From Isotricha intestinalis (taxonomy: Eukaryota; Ciliophora; Litostomatea; Vestibuliferida; Isotrichidae): a stretch of 34,942 nt of DNA. Below, one piece after another: positions 1 to 10,027 of the stretch (the first letter of the stretch is position 1; each line of letters begins with the position of its first letter). Where the stretch lies: NCBI GenBank assembly GCA_023807065.1, contig JAJJLU010003730.1:1-34942 (forward strand), in the 5' to 3' direction. The notes beneath the pieces are model-generated. The model worked only from the letters and a program-made list of their open reading frames with translations, was not told where the DNA came from and searched no databases. The translations under genes were made by a program, and so were the position numbers.

Positions 1-285
1 ATACTAAAAATAAAAAATATTAAGTCATATTATTATTGTTAAATTAATTATTCAAAATTTAAAAAAATATTGAGAAATTATACAAAAAAATTATGAAAAA
101 TTAGGTTTATTCCTATTATTTTTTAAATTTAAGTAATGAATTTTTCCTAATTTATAAATGCATTTAATTCCTTATTATCATTATTATAAAAATATAAAAT
201 AAATAAATAAAAATTTGAAATATATTTGAAAATAATTAAACTTAAATGAATAAAGAAAGAAAATGATTAATAATAAAAATAGAAA
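1..285. other. Intergenic AT-rich stretch, no gene seen
   Basis: Low-complexity A/T sequence with frequent stops in all frames. I see no RNA gene, repeat array or recognisable protein relic, and no telomeric repeat at the left edge. The last part presumably holds the promoter and leader of the gene starting at 286. Confidence 0.5.
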
Positions 286-711
286 ATGGGAAATCTAAAT
301 GAAAAAAAAATAAAAAAAAGTATCAAAGAATACCAAGAACAACTAAAAGAAAAAGAAGAAAAAAAAATCATTGCAAAAGAAGAAATTCTAATAATAAAGG
401 ATGAACTTAAAAAAGAAATTGAGCAATTAAAAATAAAAGAAGATATTTATTATGAAGAAATACAAAAATTAAAAGAAACTGAAACACAATTAGAAGAAGA
501 AAATCAAAATTTAAAAGAAAAATATTCTAAGATTGACCCTAATTTTGGAAATGAAGAAATAATTGATAATATAGATGATGATGAAGAAAAAAAAAAAATT
601 AAAAAAGAGATAAAAGATTTATCAAAAAATATAAAACACATAGAAAATAAATTAACATTAGTAAAAAATCAAATAGAAGAAGAATTAAAAAAAGGTAATA
701 GGAATAATTAA
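286..711 (+). CDS. Small charged coiled-coil protein, 141 aa
   Basis: I do not recognise a family. Nearly the whole protein is Lys/Glu-rich helix with heptad-like spacing of Ile/Leu (about residues 8-80 and 100-135), split by an acidic linker rich in Asp near residues 90-100. This predicts a two-segment coiled coil, so an oligomeric or scaffold role is the only inference available. It begins Met-Gly-Asn, but residue 6 is Glu, which is poor for N-myristoylation. The ATG at 286 follows an A-rich leader and the stop is TAA. The next gene, also coiled coil, starts 157 bp downstream on the same strand. Composition bias makes homology searches prone to false hits. Confidence 0.7.
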   Translation: MGNLNEKKIKKSIKEYQEQLKEKEEKKIIAKEEILIIKDELKKEIEQLKIKEDIYYEEIQKLKETETQLEEENQNLKEKYSKIDPNFGNEEIIDNIDDDEEKKKIKKEIKDLSKNIKHIENKLTLVKNQIEEELKKGNRNN

Positions 712-868
712 ATATTTTAAATAATTGATTAATCAATTTCTCATTTATTTATATATCTAAATGATTTTTCTTTTTTTGTAAAAAATTAAATGCTAATCAT
801 AAATCTAATTCTCAAAATTTTAAATTTATGAATAAATAATTATTTTTTTAAAAACATAATTGGTTATA

Positions 869-3373
869 ATGAATTCTTCTGAAAAAGAAAGAGAAGAAAA
901 ATTAATAAAAACAATAATCCCAAAAATATCAGATTATTTTAAAGAAAATACATTTTTGGAAAAAGAAAATTTACAAGAATTTTTAGAATATTTAGGAATA
1001 ACTGCATGGAATAAAGAAAATGACGAAGAAAAAAAAGAAGAAATTTGGAATTCTTTATCAAAAGATTCTCAAGAACAAAAATTACAAAAAATAATTGTTA
1101 TTAAAAATATTACTGATTATATTCATAATCATGGAAATGAATTAATTCCTCCAGAAAGAACTTTAGAAAGTTCTGTTGAAAAATTTTTATTAAGTCCAAT
1201 TCAAGCAATTTATACTAATGAAAATATAAATGAAGATGATGAAATAATTTTTGAATTTTTGAAATTTTTATCTTTAATACAATTTAGTAATAATAACACT
1301 ATTCCTTTTTTTGAATTAGAAAAATATTTGAAAGAAAATCAATTTATAAACTTAAATATTGAAAAAATAATGGAAATTATTAATAATTTTAGTAAACAAA
1401 ATTTAAAAGAATTGAAAAAAGATTTATATTTTAATTTAATTGAACAATTAGGAAATAAATTTAAAAACAAATTCAGTGATTTTGCAAAAAAATTAAAAAC
1501 TTTTGAAGAAGATGAATTGAATGAACCTAAATTAAAAAATTTTGAAAATATCATTGATTTTTCAAATATTTTATTAAAGATTAATGATAGTTTAATTTCA
1601 GTTAAAGAAAAATTGATTCAATCAATCAGTAATAATGATAAATTAAAATCTGAATTTTATAAAAAATATTTTAATGTTTTTATTTCTGATATCCAAGTTT
1701 ATGTTTATGAAATTGAAAGAATATATTATGAACAAAATCAAAAATTCGATTATTTTATTAATAAAATTAATACGAAAATTAACTTATTAAATGAAGAAAA
1801 ATTAGTTTTAGAAAATAAATTAAATAATCAAAAAGAAGAAACTGAAAAAAAATGTGATAAAAAAATAAAAAAAATTACTGAAAAATATGAAAAATTACAA
1901 GAAGAAAGTGAAAAATTGAAAAAAGAAATTGAAAATTTACAAAATGATATTAGACAAAAAGATGATAATTTACTTATAGTAAACAATAAAAATTCATTAT
2001 TAGAAAATAATAAAAATGAAATGGATATTAAATATCATTTATTAGAAAAAGAAAAAGAAAATTTAAATAAAAATTATACAGATTTATTAAATCAATTTAA
2101 TGAAAAAATTTTTAAAGAAAAAACAGAATTAGAAAAAGAAAACGAATTTAAAAAAAATTTTAAATCTTTAAATATATCAGAAGAGCAAAAAAATTTAATA
2201 AATATGAAACAAGAAGAATTAATTTCTTATATTATTGAAAGAGATAAATATAGTAAAACTTTAGAAGAATCAAATAAAAAATTAAAAGAAGAAATTGAAA
2301 ATTCTCATAATATAAAACTTAAATTAGAAGAAGAAAAAAATTCATTAAAAGTGACAAACACTACTTTAAATAGAAATAAAGAAGATTTGATTATAAAAAT
2401 AAATGAATTAAATTCTGAATTACAAGATTTCAAATTAGGAAGAAAAAATAGTTTATTAAATTCTTTAATTAAATCACAAAGTGACTTTAATGTTAATGTT
2501 CATCAAATTTTAATTGAAGAAAAACTGAATCCTATATTTATAAAAAAATCTTATCCAAAAATTGAAAACGATAAAATTCAAAAATTGATGAAAAAAAAAA
2601 CAAAAAAAACAAATTTTGATTTTTTATGTTTAAGACTTGATGAAAGAGTAATTCAAAATTTAGAAGATGACTATTATAATCCCAAATCAAATACAGTTTT
2701 TACAGAATTAATAAAATATATAGATGAATATGAAAATAATTTAGAATGTATTATTTTTATAAATGAAAATTATTTATATTTATTTAATAAAGATTCTTTG
2801 GAAAAGGCTTTTTCAATTCCTTTAATATATTTATCTACTGTAAATATTTCAACATTTAATAATACTATTACTTTAATTTTTGATTCAGGTAAATCAATAA
2901 TAATTGAAATATTTCGTATATTAGAGTTAGTAAATTTTTTTAAAACTTTAAATTCAATTAATAAAACAAATATTTCAATCAATAGTAATGTTATAAATAA
3001 TAAAATTGTCCAAATTAAAAAAAAGAATTACATAAATTCTCCTTATTATGGAAAATGTCAATTATCAAGTTTTATCAAGAAAAAATATTCAAATTTCATT
3101 CAAACATATTTTGATAAAAAATTCTTAGTTTTATGTGATTTAGGTTTAATAATAATGGATGATGCAATGGGAAAACCAATAGAAATTATAAATTTACTTT
3201 TTGCGAAAACTAATGAATATAATGATAGTTATGGTAATTATTGTTTTGATGTGATTATTGATAATATCACACATACTTTTTCAGCTACAAGTGATTCTTT
3301 AAGAAGAAAATGGGTTTCTGAAATTGAAGATTGGATATTTTATAATTTTAATGATCAAATATTTGAAATATAA
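869..3373 (+). CDS. Coiled-coil protein with two C-terminal PH-like domains, 834 aa
   Basis: The open frame begins at a TTG at 860 directly after a TAA; the first ATG is at 869 and is the start chosen (MNSSEKERE...). Residues about 1-290 are helical without a named domain. Residues about 295-530 form a long Lys/Glu coiled coil. Residues about 570-705 look like a PH or myosin-TH1-like beta fold, with the run ECIIFINENYLYLF followed by a strand series ending in a helix. Residues about 722-828 look like a canonical PH domain: strands starting near GKCQLSSF and a C-terminal helix carrying the conserved Trp in RRKWVSEIEDW. The likely role is a membrane- or phosphoinositide-associated scaffold; lipid binding is inferred from fold type only. 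It converges on the gene at 3419, leaving 45 bp between stops. Confidence 0.8.
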   Translation: MNSSEKEREEKLIKTIIPKISDYFKENTFLEKENLQEFLEYLGITAWNKENDEEKKEEIWNSLSKDSQEQKLQKIIVIKNITDYIHNHGNELIPPERTLESSVEKFLLSPIQAIYTNENINEDDEIIFEFLKFLSLIQFSNNNTIPFFELEKYLKENQFINLNIEKIMEIINNFSKQNLKELKKDLYFNLIEQLGNKFKNKFSDFAKKLKTFEEDELNEPKLKNFENIIDFSNILLKINDSLISVKEKLIQSISNNDKLKSEFYKKYFNVFISDIQVYVYEIERIYYEQNQKFDYFINKINTKINLLNEEKLVLENKLNNQKEETEKKCDKKIKKITEKYEKLQEESEKLKKEIENLQNDIRQKDDNLLIVNNKNSLLENNKNEMDIKYHLLEKEKENLNKNYTDLLNQFNEKIFKEKTELEKENEFKKNFKSLNISEEQKNLINMKQEELISYIIERDKYSKTLEESNKKLKEEIENSHNIKLKLEEEKNSLKVTNTTLNRNKEDLIIKINELNSELQDFKLGRKNSLLNSLIKSQSDFNVNVHQILIEEKLNPIFIKKSYPKIENDKIQKLMKKKTKKTNFDFLCLRLDERVIQNLEDDYYNPKSNTVFTELIKYIDEYENNLECIIFINENYLYLFNKDSLEKAFSIPLIYLSTVNISTFNNTITLIFDSGKSIIIEIFRILELVNFFKTLNSINKTNISINSNVINNKIVQIKKKNYINSPYYGKCQLSSFIKKKYSNFIQTYFDKKFLVLCDLGLIIMDDAMGKPIEIINLLFAKTNEYNDSYGNYCFDVIIDNITHTFSATSDSLRRKWVSEIEDWIFYNFNDQIFEI

Positions 3374-3418
3374 TATTTTTAATTTTTTTATTTATAATTT
3401 AAAAAAAGTTAAATATAT

Positions 3419-4180
3419 CTATAAATTATGAAAAAATTCATTTCTTTTCTTTCTTCCTTTTATTGTTTCAAAATAATTTACCAAATCATCATTAATTAAT
3501 TGATTTATTATTTTTTTTTCTTTTTCATCTTCTAATTTTATATTTTCAAGAAGGTATGTGTTAGTAAAAGAATATTTTTTTTCATAATCATTTTTTGGAA
3601 TGACAAATAATTTTTGTATAGCTTCATAAAATTTTAAATCTAAAATTTCTTTAATTAATGGTTCTGTTGAAAATTGTTGAATTAACTTTTTATTATTTTC
3701 TCCATTTAAATCTGAATATTTTTTAGAAACCTTCATAGTTAAAATATCAGAAATTTTTGAATTTAAAAATTTTATATTAAAATCCTTTGTTCCGTTTTTT
3801 AAAATTTTACCTTCTATTTTCTGGAAATTTTCCTTCTGTTTTTTTAACTTTAATATAGTATTTAAAGTATAACAAATACAATTGAATGTTCTATTTTTAA
3901 TTTTATAAATACAATTATCATAACTATATTTATTATGCTTTCTTATTGTTTTATCTCCAATTTTTTTTCTTCCTGTTGGATTCTGTTTAAATCTTTTTTT
4001 TCCAATTAAACTATTTTGAAGATTATCTGCTTCATTTAATTTAGGAATTTCTTTTATTATATCTGTTTGAGTAGAAGAGTCTACTTTATTTGAGTTTTCT
4101 GTAATCTTTTTTACATAGAAGTCTTTTTTATCATCAAAATTATTGAGACAAGAACATATGATTGGAAAATATAATTTCAT
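3419..4180 (-). CDS. Unknown basic protein with a KHNKYSYDN motif, 253 aa
   Basis: Function unknown. The centre holds GRKKIGDKTIRKHNKYSYDN (residues about 70-90) followed by a helix, IYKIKNRTFN, and a second half of predicted helices rich in Lys, Asn and Leu. A 'KHxKYSxDNxxRKxK' core is one I associate with anonymous protein families in AT-rich protists; that is weak recollection, not a database result. The N-terminus MKLYFPIICSCLNN has a short hydrophobic, Cys-containing run but is not a convincing signal peptide. The ATG at 4180 has an in-frame TAA a few codons upstream and the stop is TAG. The basic patch followed by helices would fit a nucleic-acid-binding protein, but that is inference. 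Confidence 0.65.
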   Translation of the reverse strand: MKLYFPIICSCLNNFDDKKDFYVKKITENSNKVDSSTQTDIIKEIPKLNEADNLQNSLIGKKRFKQNPTGRKKIGDKTIRKHNKYSYDNCIYKIKNRTFNCICYTLNTILKLKKQKENFQKIEGKILKNGTKDFNIKFLNSKISDILTMKVSKKYSDLNGENNKKLIQQFSTEPLIKEILDLKFYEAIQKLFVIPKNDYEKKYSFTNTYLLENIKLEDEKEKKIINQLINDDLVNYFETIKGRKKRNEFFHNL

Positions 4181-5279
4181 TTCTTTCTTTTAAAAAAATA
4201 GTTTTTATCTTTTTTTTATATATATTATTACCATTTTTTGTAAGCATATTTCTTCATAGATAAAGGATATTAAGAAGCAAAGTTAAGATATGTTAAAGTT
4301 CATGTATTGTTTTTTTTTTTTTTATCAAGTTTTTGTGAAATTAAAGTTTATTAATTATTTATAAAAAGAGTGAAGCCTTAACTTTTTTTGAAATCTCATT
4401 TATACATGTTAACTATTTTTTTTATTTTTTATGTTATAAGAATTTATTAGACAAATTTGAAAAAAAAATAAATATTTAATAATTATTCTAATTAATAATT
4501 ATTATTTAAAAATAATTTTAATATAATCTATTATTTTTTTCAATCCTATATATATAGAAATTTTTTGATTAGTTAAATTATTTTTTTTATTTAAGGAAAA
4601 ATAATTTGTTTTTGTTTTTAGAATTAATATTACAACTAATCATTAATCTAGGACCACTCAATAATTTTTTTGAAAGTTAAATTTAATGAAACTTATTATC
4701 ATTATTTTTTGAAATTTCTAATTTCTTAAAGTGATTGACTTAATCTACTTAAAGGTTTTTTTATATTTGATAATTTTTTTTATTTAAATTATGATATAAA
4801 ATTTTATTTATTTTATTTTGATTAATGCTATTTTCTTTTTCAGATGAAATTGTATTCTATTTATTTTTTTCCACAAAAAAATAAAATGTTGAATATTTTG
4901 AAAATATTTTAAAGAATTATTAAGAATTTTTATGCAAAAGATTTTCATAATTTAATTTTATAATTGGGGAAATATATTTACAATTTTTATTTATATTTCT
5001 AAGATTTAAAATTTATTATTTAATTCAGTTTACAATTTTATATTCAATTATTGGTATTTCTTGTATTCTTTTTCTCAATTGCTTTAAAAGTAGTATTATT
5101 TTTATTACTTTTTTCCCTTTTTTTATTGATATAATTTTTAAAATATTTATTGTATATTGAAAAAGCAGAATCCAGTTTAGTTGTTTGTTCTAAAATTTTA
5201 TTTATAATGCTCTTTCTATTTTGTTCTTTTATTTTATTTTTAAAATTTGTTTAATTATAATTATTATTATTATTGAAAA
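4181..5279. other. Gene-poor AT-rich gap before a Mei2 relic
   Basis: About 1.1 kb with no convincing gene. On the minus strand 5047-5250 is open for 68 codons (stop TGA at 5044-5046, preceding stop TAA at 5251-5253) and encodes a Lys/Asn-rich peptide including LDSAFSIYNKYF, but it has no ATG. It may be a fragment of a dead gene or chance. The rest is T-rich low complexity. No tRNA-like cloverleaf was seen. Confidence 0.4.
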
Positions 5280-5920
5280 ATTAGGTGTCTAATTTAAAGT
5301 ATTCAATAAACTCATTAAAGAATCATTTTCATAATAATCAAAAAATTGTTTAAAGGTAAAACTACTTTTTTCCTATTGAATGGATTTTTCAAAATAATAA
5401 TAATATTAGATATCCAATAATGAATTTAAATTTAGTTTGTTGTAATGTAATGGATAATATTAATAATAATACTTAAAATCAAATTTTTTTCTTTTCAAAA
5501 TGATTAATATGTTCTTTACTCCAAATAATAATATTCAAATAACTAAAATATAATAATTTTTACATTTGAAATGATAATCAAATAAATAATAAAGGAGAAA
5601 AACAATATATAAATTTAGAAGATGTTTCTTATGGAAAAGATACAAGAACTACACTAATAATAATAAAGAATCTTCAAAAAAATATTTGTGATTTAAATTA
5701 TACAATTTCCAAGGAATTCATGAAATTCATAGAATTCAAAAATATGCTAAAAATTATAAAGGATTGATAAAACCTATTATTTTAAAAATATTAGGTGTTT
5801 TCGAAGTATTGAAGTTCGAATTAAACATTTAGATATTGTTAAGAGTAATTATCCAAAAATAAGTTATATAGAAAATAAAAATCTTTGAATATTTATTATT
5901 AATCATTTGAATGACAAATA
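5280..5920 (+). pseudogene. Decayed Mei2-like RNA-binding protein gene
   Basis: Three-frame reading recovers the C-terminal half of the intact Mei2-like gene at 21487-23112. From 5594, KGEKQYINLEDVSYGKD then RTTLIIIKN matches KGEKQLINIDDIINGKD/RTTIMIRN. The next residues, KNICDLN, match KKICELN, so about 60 codons of the RRM core are deleted. After a frameshift GIHEI...QKYAKNYKGLIKP matches GIYEIQKHAKNYKGVKKP. After another, SIEVRIKHL and NYPKISYIENK match the functional C-terminus, interrupted by an in-frame TGA. Weaker similarity (FFPIEWIF, then MNLNL near 5425) extends upstream to about 5280. The core deletion removes RNP1, so it cannot make a working RRM. It is a duplicated copy, probably old given the number of lesions. 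Confidence 0.85.
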
Positions 5921-6112
5921 CATTATTTTTAGAACAATTTCATTTTTTTTATTTAAATTCAACAAATCAATTTTAAATATTGTAATTTCTTTCTTTTCAA
6001 AAAATCAAATTATTTTTACAATAAAATTAAATATATAATCTATAATATAAAATTTATTTACTTTAATAAAATTATATATTCTATATATAATCTAAATTAA
6101 ATAAATAAAATT

Positions 6113-6526
6113 ATGAACGAAATTAATAATGATGATGAAAATGAATTTAATAAGGGAAATTTATTAATATTAAACTATAATAAAAATCAAAAAGATAATG
6201 AAAATGAAGAAAATATGAGAGTAAATAATATAACTTTTAAAAAAGTAGATGAAAATTTTTCTAACGCACAAAAAGTAGAAATAAATAGTAATAAAGGAGA
6301 TGAAAAAAATAATACAGAAAAAAGTATAAAAGAAATTCAAGAAGTCAAATCAATTTTTTCAGAAGAATCAGATAAACTCAATAAAAAAAAAGATACATCT
6401 AAAAAGAAATTAAGAACACAGAGTACTAAAGCTCCTCCTGGAATGTTAAAAAAAAATAAAGATGAAAAGAAAGGAAAAAAAAAAAGTGGATTATTTTTAT
6501 GTTGTATTCCTAGAAGTTCAGATTAA
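6113..6526 (+). CDS. Small Lys/Asn-rich protein with a C-terminal di-cysteine tail, 137 aa
   Basis: No family recognised. Residues 1-80 are acidic, Asn-rich and probably disordered; residues 88-128 are strongly basic (KKKDTSKKKLRTQ, KKNKDEKKGKKKK). The protein ends SGLFLCCIPRSSD, a short hydrophobic run with adjacent cysteines just after the polybasic stretch. That arrangement is typical of S-acylated, peripherally membrane-bound proteins, so plasma-membrane or vesicle association is a reasonable inference. It lacks a CaaX box. The ATG at 6113 follows an A/T leader and the stop is TAA. It sits alone between the Mei2 relic and a 1 kb empty gap. Confidence 0.6.
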   Translation: MNEINNDDENEFNKGNLLILNYNKNQKDNENEENMRVNNITFKKVDENFSNAQKVEINSNKGDEKNNTEKSIKEIQEVKSIFSEESDKLNKKKDTSKKKLRTQSTKAPPGMLKKNKDEKKGKKKSGLFLCCIPRSSD

Positions 6527-7552
6527 TATTTTAAAAAAAATTTTGTCTCTTTGTAAATTTAATTTTATGATTTATATAATAATAATAATATAAGTTAAAT
6601 TTCTTAGAAAAAAAAGCTCTTTTCTTTCAAATAAATTAATTTGATTTATATAAATAGAGGAGATTTTTTAGTTTAAATTGATAAATAATATATATTAAAA
6701 TAATTTAGAATGCTTTTACTTTAATTTATCTTTTTTTTATTTTTACTTTAAAAAACTTAAATAAATGTTATTTTTTCAAAATGATAATGAAAATAAAAAT
6801 CATTATTTATTTCAATCAGTTAGATCTTTGTTTATTTTCATTGTTTAATTTAGAACAAATTTTAGTAAATGGTTAATTGCAATTAAAAACCTTATTATTT
6901 TAATATAAATAAATAACTGAAATATGATGGTATGCTTTTAGTTGAATCTTTGGTGCTTTTTTGATTACCAGAGAAAAGATCACTATTTATATAATTGAAT
7001 GAGAATATAACATGAATAAAAATATATATTAAAAATGAAAAATATTTTCCATTCAAAATTCTTTACCAAAAAGAAATTAACCTGAAAACACTAAAATAAA
7101 TATATTTAAAATTAAAATATGACTAAAATAATTAATCCAAAAAAAAAAGCATTGAACTTAGGATAAATAATAAATTACAATTAATCTTAATTTAACAAAA
7201 AATCCAGTTCCCCAATAATAATATGAAAAAATCAACATAACATTAGAACAATTAATGTTTTTAAGTAAACATTAAAATAAAATAATTAATTTTTAAATGA
7301 ATTAAATAAGCGATTTTATATTAATTTCAAAGACAATATGTAAAATATTTTATTTGTAGAATAAAATATATTACCTTCAAATCTAAGGAATCAAAAGAAT
7401 AAAAACATTTTAGAATAGAAATTTTATATGTGAATGTTTTTTTTATTTAGAAAAAGATTGATGAAAAACAAAACAATTTTTTAATATTAAATGTAAAAAA
7501 ATAATTTTTTTTATAAATAGTATATATGAATAAAATTAAAAATTAAGTTTAA
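6527..7552. other. 1 kb intergenic gap, no confident feature
   Basis: Frequent stops in all frames. A short stretch near 6780-6890 can be read as PH-domain-like (KNHYLFQ, then SKWLIAIKNL), but it contains a stop and is too short to claim. No RNA gene or repeat array is seen. The right end is the 3' flank of the minus-strand gene at 7553. Confidence 0.4.
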
Positions 7553-10027
7553 TTATTTTTTTTTCTTAGCGTTTTTCATAGTATTTGATTTATAATTTAA
7601 TAATTCATTTCTTTTGTTTTGTTTACTATCAAAATTATTATTAACATTTATATTTTTAATATTTTTTTGTTTTTTAATAATTAAATCATCTAAGTCATCA
7701 TAAGTATCATCATTATATCTATTCGTGGAAATTTGTCTATGTTTATTTAAATTAGTATTATTTAACAATTTTTTATGTATAACATCATTATTAGTATTTT
7801 CAGCAGAATATTTTTGATTTGTTCTAATACTAATTGCAGTTCCTGGTCTTATTTTTATTTCATTGTTATTTTTCATAGTATAATTATTATTATTATAAAC
7901 TCTTCTTCCACAATATTTACAAATTCCATTTTCAATAACTTTGTCTGACATTCTTGAATAACATATACAAGAAACTTTTTTAAAAGCTGAATTTAAATTT
8001 GTATTATTTATATTTGAAAAATCTACATTATTTCCATTGTAATTATTTATACCTTTATAATTATTAACTTGAATATAAGGACTATTTAAAAATTGATTAT
8101 TTTTTTCATTATTATTATTTTTATCTTCTGTCATTGATTTTCTATTATAAATTTCAATAATATTTTTTTGATTTTTATTCACTATATTACAATTCTGACA
8201 TTTATATTCATATGCTTTATTTACTCTTTGGCAATTTGAACAAACCCAAATTTGAGGAATAATTACCTTATTTGAAATTGAAATTATATTATTTGAACCA
8301 AAAGTTTTATGTTCAGTTGATATTTGATAAGGTTTTATTCTATCTTCATTATCTTCTTTATATAGAATTTTTTGATTTTGACTTTTTGCAGTTTCAATTT
8401 CTACACTTTGAATTCCTGAATTAATATTAAAATCTTTTAAATTATTATTTATTACTGTTTTATTATCTTTTCTATTATGATGAGAAGTTGACTTTGGAAC
8501 TATATTTAATGTTTTATTATTGTTATTATTATTATTTTTATTTATATTAATTTGTAAAGGATAATCTAAATAATTATTTTCTTTATTTTTTTCAGATGAT
8601 ATTCTTTGATTGGTGCTTGAACTTTTTTTTTCTCTTTTATATGGATTTTTATGTTGAATTGAATTATTACTATTACTATATTTATCATCTTTATTTTCAA
8701 TTTCTTCTTGAAATTTGATATTATCTGTATTTTGTCTGACTGTTTGATTAACAAATTCATATAATTTAATTCTATTTGAAGAATGGTATTTATATTCATC
8801 CCATTTATTTGCAAAATTTTCTAAATAATTTAAATCTTCTTTTGTAATTTTTTCTTCTTTAATGAACATATCTTCATTTTGAATTTGATAATATAAAAGA
8901 TAAGGAACTAAAAAATTTTTTAAACTTATTGATATTATTTCACACCATTTATTTAATATATGATAACCTTCATTATCATCAAAATAAACCCAATAATCTT
9001 CTTTTTTAAAAGCACATGTAAAACTTTTATTTTTCGTTCTAAAAATAATTCCGTTAAATATATATTTTGGGTTTGAATTAATTTCAGATTCATCATAATC
9101 TTTGTCCTGTTCAAAATCAAATAAATTTTCAAGTTCAAAAAACTGGGGAATAAGAATTAAACTATGTAATAAATTATACATTGAAATATTAAGATTATCA
9201 AGTAAATAATCAAAAATTATGTATGGAATTTTTGAATTATTGCTTTCATCAGGATTTATTAAAATTTTTCGAGTAATTCTATTATAATTGCAATTTTCTC
9301 CATTCAAAGGACAACTTAGTTTTTTTGTATAATTATGTTCTATCATAGATTTATAAAAAGAAATTAATCTATTTTTGTTATAAAAAAGTGAATTAGAATG
9401 GTTTTCACTTATTTTTAATATATCATTCAAGGGTATATCAAAAATATTAGGAAATTTTTCGATATTAAATGATATTGAACAACTACAATCACATAAATCT
9501 TTAACTTTTATATTTTTAAAAACTACAATTTCATCTAAATTTGAAGTTTTAATAATTAAATTTAATAAATGAATAGGATCATTTATTTCATTCATTTTAA
9601 AACTATTATCTTTGTTAAATAAACTTCCTTTAATTTTCATTAAATCAATTTTATAATTATTATCATTATTAGTATTACAAGTAACAATAATATTATGAAT
9701 ATGAATTGAAAATTTTTCACTTTTTGAATTTACATTATTTAAAAAATATTTATAAATTTGAGGAATTCGATAAATTAAATGTAATGTTACACTTATAAAT
9801 GAATTATTCATTCCAATTTTGTCAATAAATGTACTTATATTATTATTTGAATAAGGGAGATTTCCTTGTGTTGTTTTGTTTGAACTATGCAATTGTTGAT
9901 AACTTTTTCCTTTTGATATTCTATATTTGATAGAATTTGATGGTGTTGAAGATGTGAAATTATTATTTATATAATTGTTTAATGTGAAGTTAAAATTGTT
10001 CCCTGCTAATTTATCTTTATTATTCAT
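7553..10027 (-). CDS. Inactive USP-fold protein with RanBP2-type zinc finger, 824 aa (pseudo-deubiquitinase A)
   Basis: Residues about 70-382 follow the ubiquitin-specific protease (C19) layout. The Cys-box position reads GMNNSFISVTLHLIY, with Ser76 where the catalytic Cys belongs. The His-box region reads KSFTCAF...YWVYFDD, with Phe336 in place of the catalytic His while the following WxxFDD strand is kept. It should therefore be catalytically dead, like USP53/54 and plant inactive USP-related proteins. CPLNGENCN (residues 239-247) is shared with the paralogue at 28791-31568. A disordered Asn/Ser linker follows, then NEDRIKPYQI (560-569), a perfect RanBP2-type finger (Cys596, 599, 610, 613 with Asn603) and a second Cys cluster (687, 689, 703, 706). 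The finger lacks the Thr-Phe dipeptide of ubiquitin-binding NZF fingers. A ubiquitin-related scaffold role is inference. It is divergent from the pepsin-like gene. Confidence 0.8.
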   Translation of the reverse strand: MNNKDKLAGNNFNFTLNNYINNNFTSSTPSNSIKYRISKGKSYQQLHSSNKTTQGNLPYSNNNISTFIDKIGMNNSFISVTLHLIYRIPQIYKYFLNNVNSKSEKFSIHIHNIIVTCNTNNDNNYKIDLMKIKGSLFNKDNSFKMNEINDPIHLLNLIIKTSNLDEIVVFKNIKVKDLCDCSCSISFNIEKFPNIFDIPLNDILKISENHSNSLFYNKNRLISFYKSMIEHNYTKKLSCPLNGENCNYNRITRKILINPDESNNSKIPYIIFDYLLDNLNISMYNLLHSLILIPQFFELENLFDFEQDKDYDESEINSNPKYIFNGIIFRTKNKSFTCAFKKEDYWVYFDDNEGYHILNKWCEIISISLKNFLVPYLLYYQIQNEDMFIKEEKITKEDLNYLENFANKWDEYKYHSSNRIKLYEFVNQTVRQNTDNIKFQEEIENKDDKYSNSNNSIQHKNPYKREKKSSSTNQRISSEKNKENNYLDYPLQININKNNNNNNNKTLNIVPKSTSHHNRKDNKTVINNNLKDFNINSGIQSVEIETAKSQNQKILYKEDNEDRIKPYQISTEHKTFGSNNIISISNKVIIPQIWVCSNCQRVNKAYEYKCQNCNIVNKNQKNIIEIYNRKSMTEDKNNNNEKNNQFLNSPYIQVNNYKGINNYNGNNVDFSNINNTNLNSAFKKVSCICYSRMSDKVIENGICKYCGRRVYNNNNYTMKNNNEIKIRPGTAISIRTNQKYSAENTNNDVIHKKLLNNTNLNKHRQISTNRYNDDTYDDLDDLIIKKQKNIKNINVNNNFDSKQNKRNELLNYKSNTMKNAKKKK

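Noticed and set aside
860..868. TTG at 860 as the start of the tandem-PH protein
   Set aside because: Non-ATG starts are not expected here; an in-frame ATG follows at 869.
5805..5825. TTCGAA-type sequence resembling a tRNA T-loop
   Set aside because: No acceptor or anticodon stems around it; it lies within the Mei2 relic.
6780..6890. PH-domain-like reading (KNHYLFQ ... SKWLIAIKNL) in the empty gap
   Set aside because: Short, interrupted by a stop, spacing differs from the kinase PH domain, and no second motif supports it.
6920..6990. Possible P4-ATPase or kinase-loop fragment (KYDGMLLVESLVLF)
   Set aside because: Only one or two residues match each family in place, and no neighbouring motif follows in any frame.
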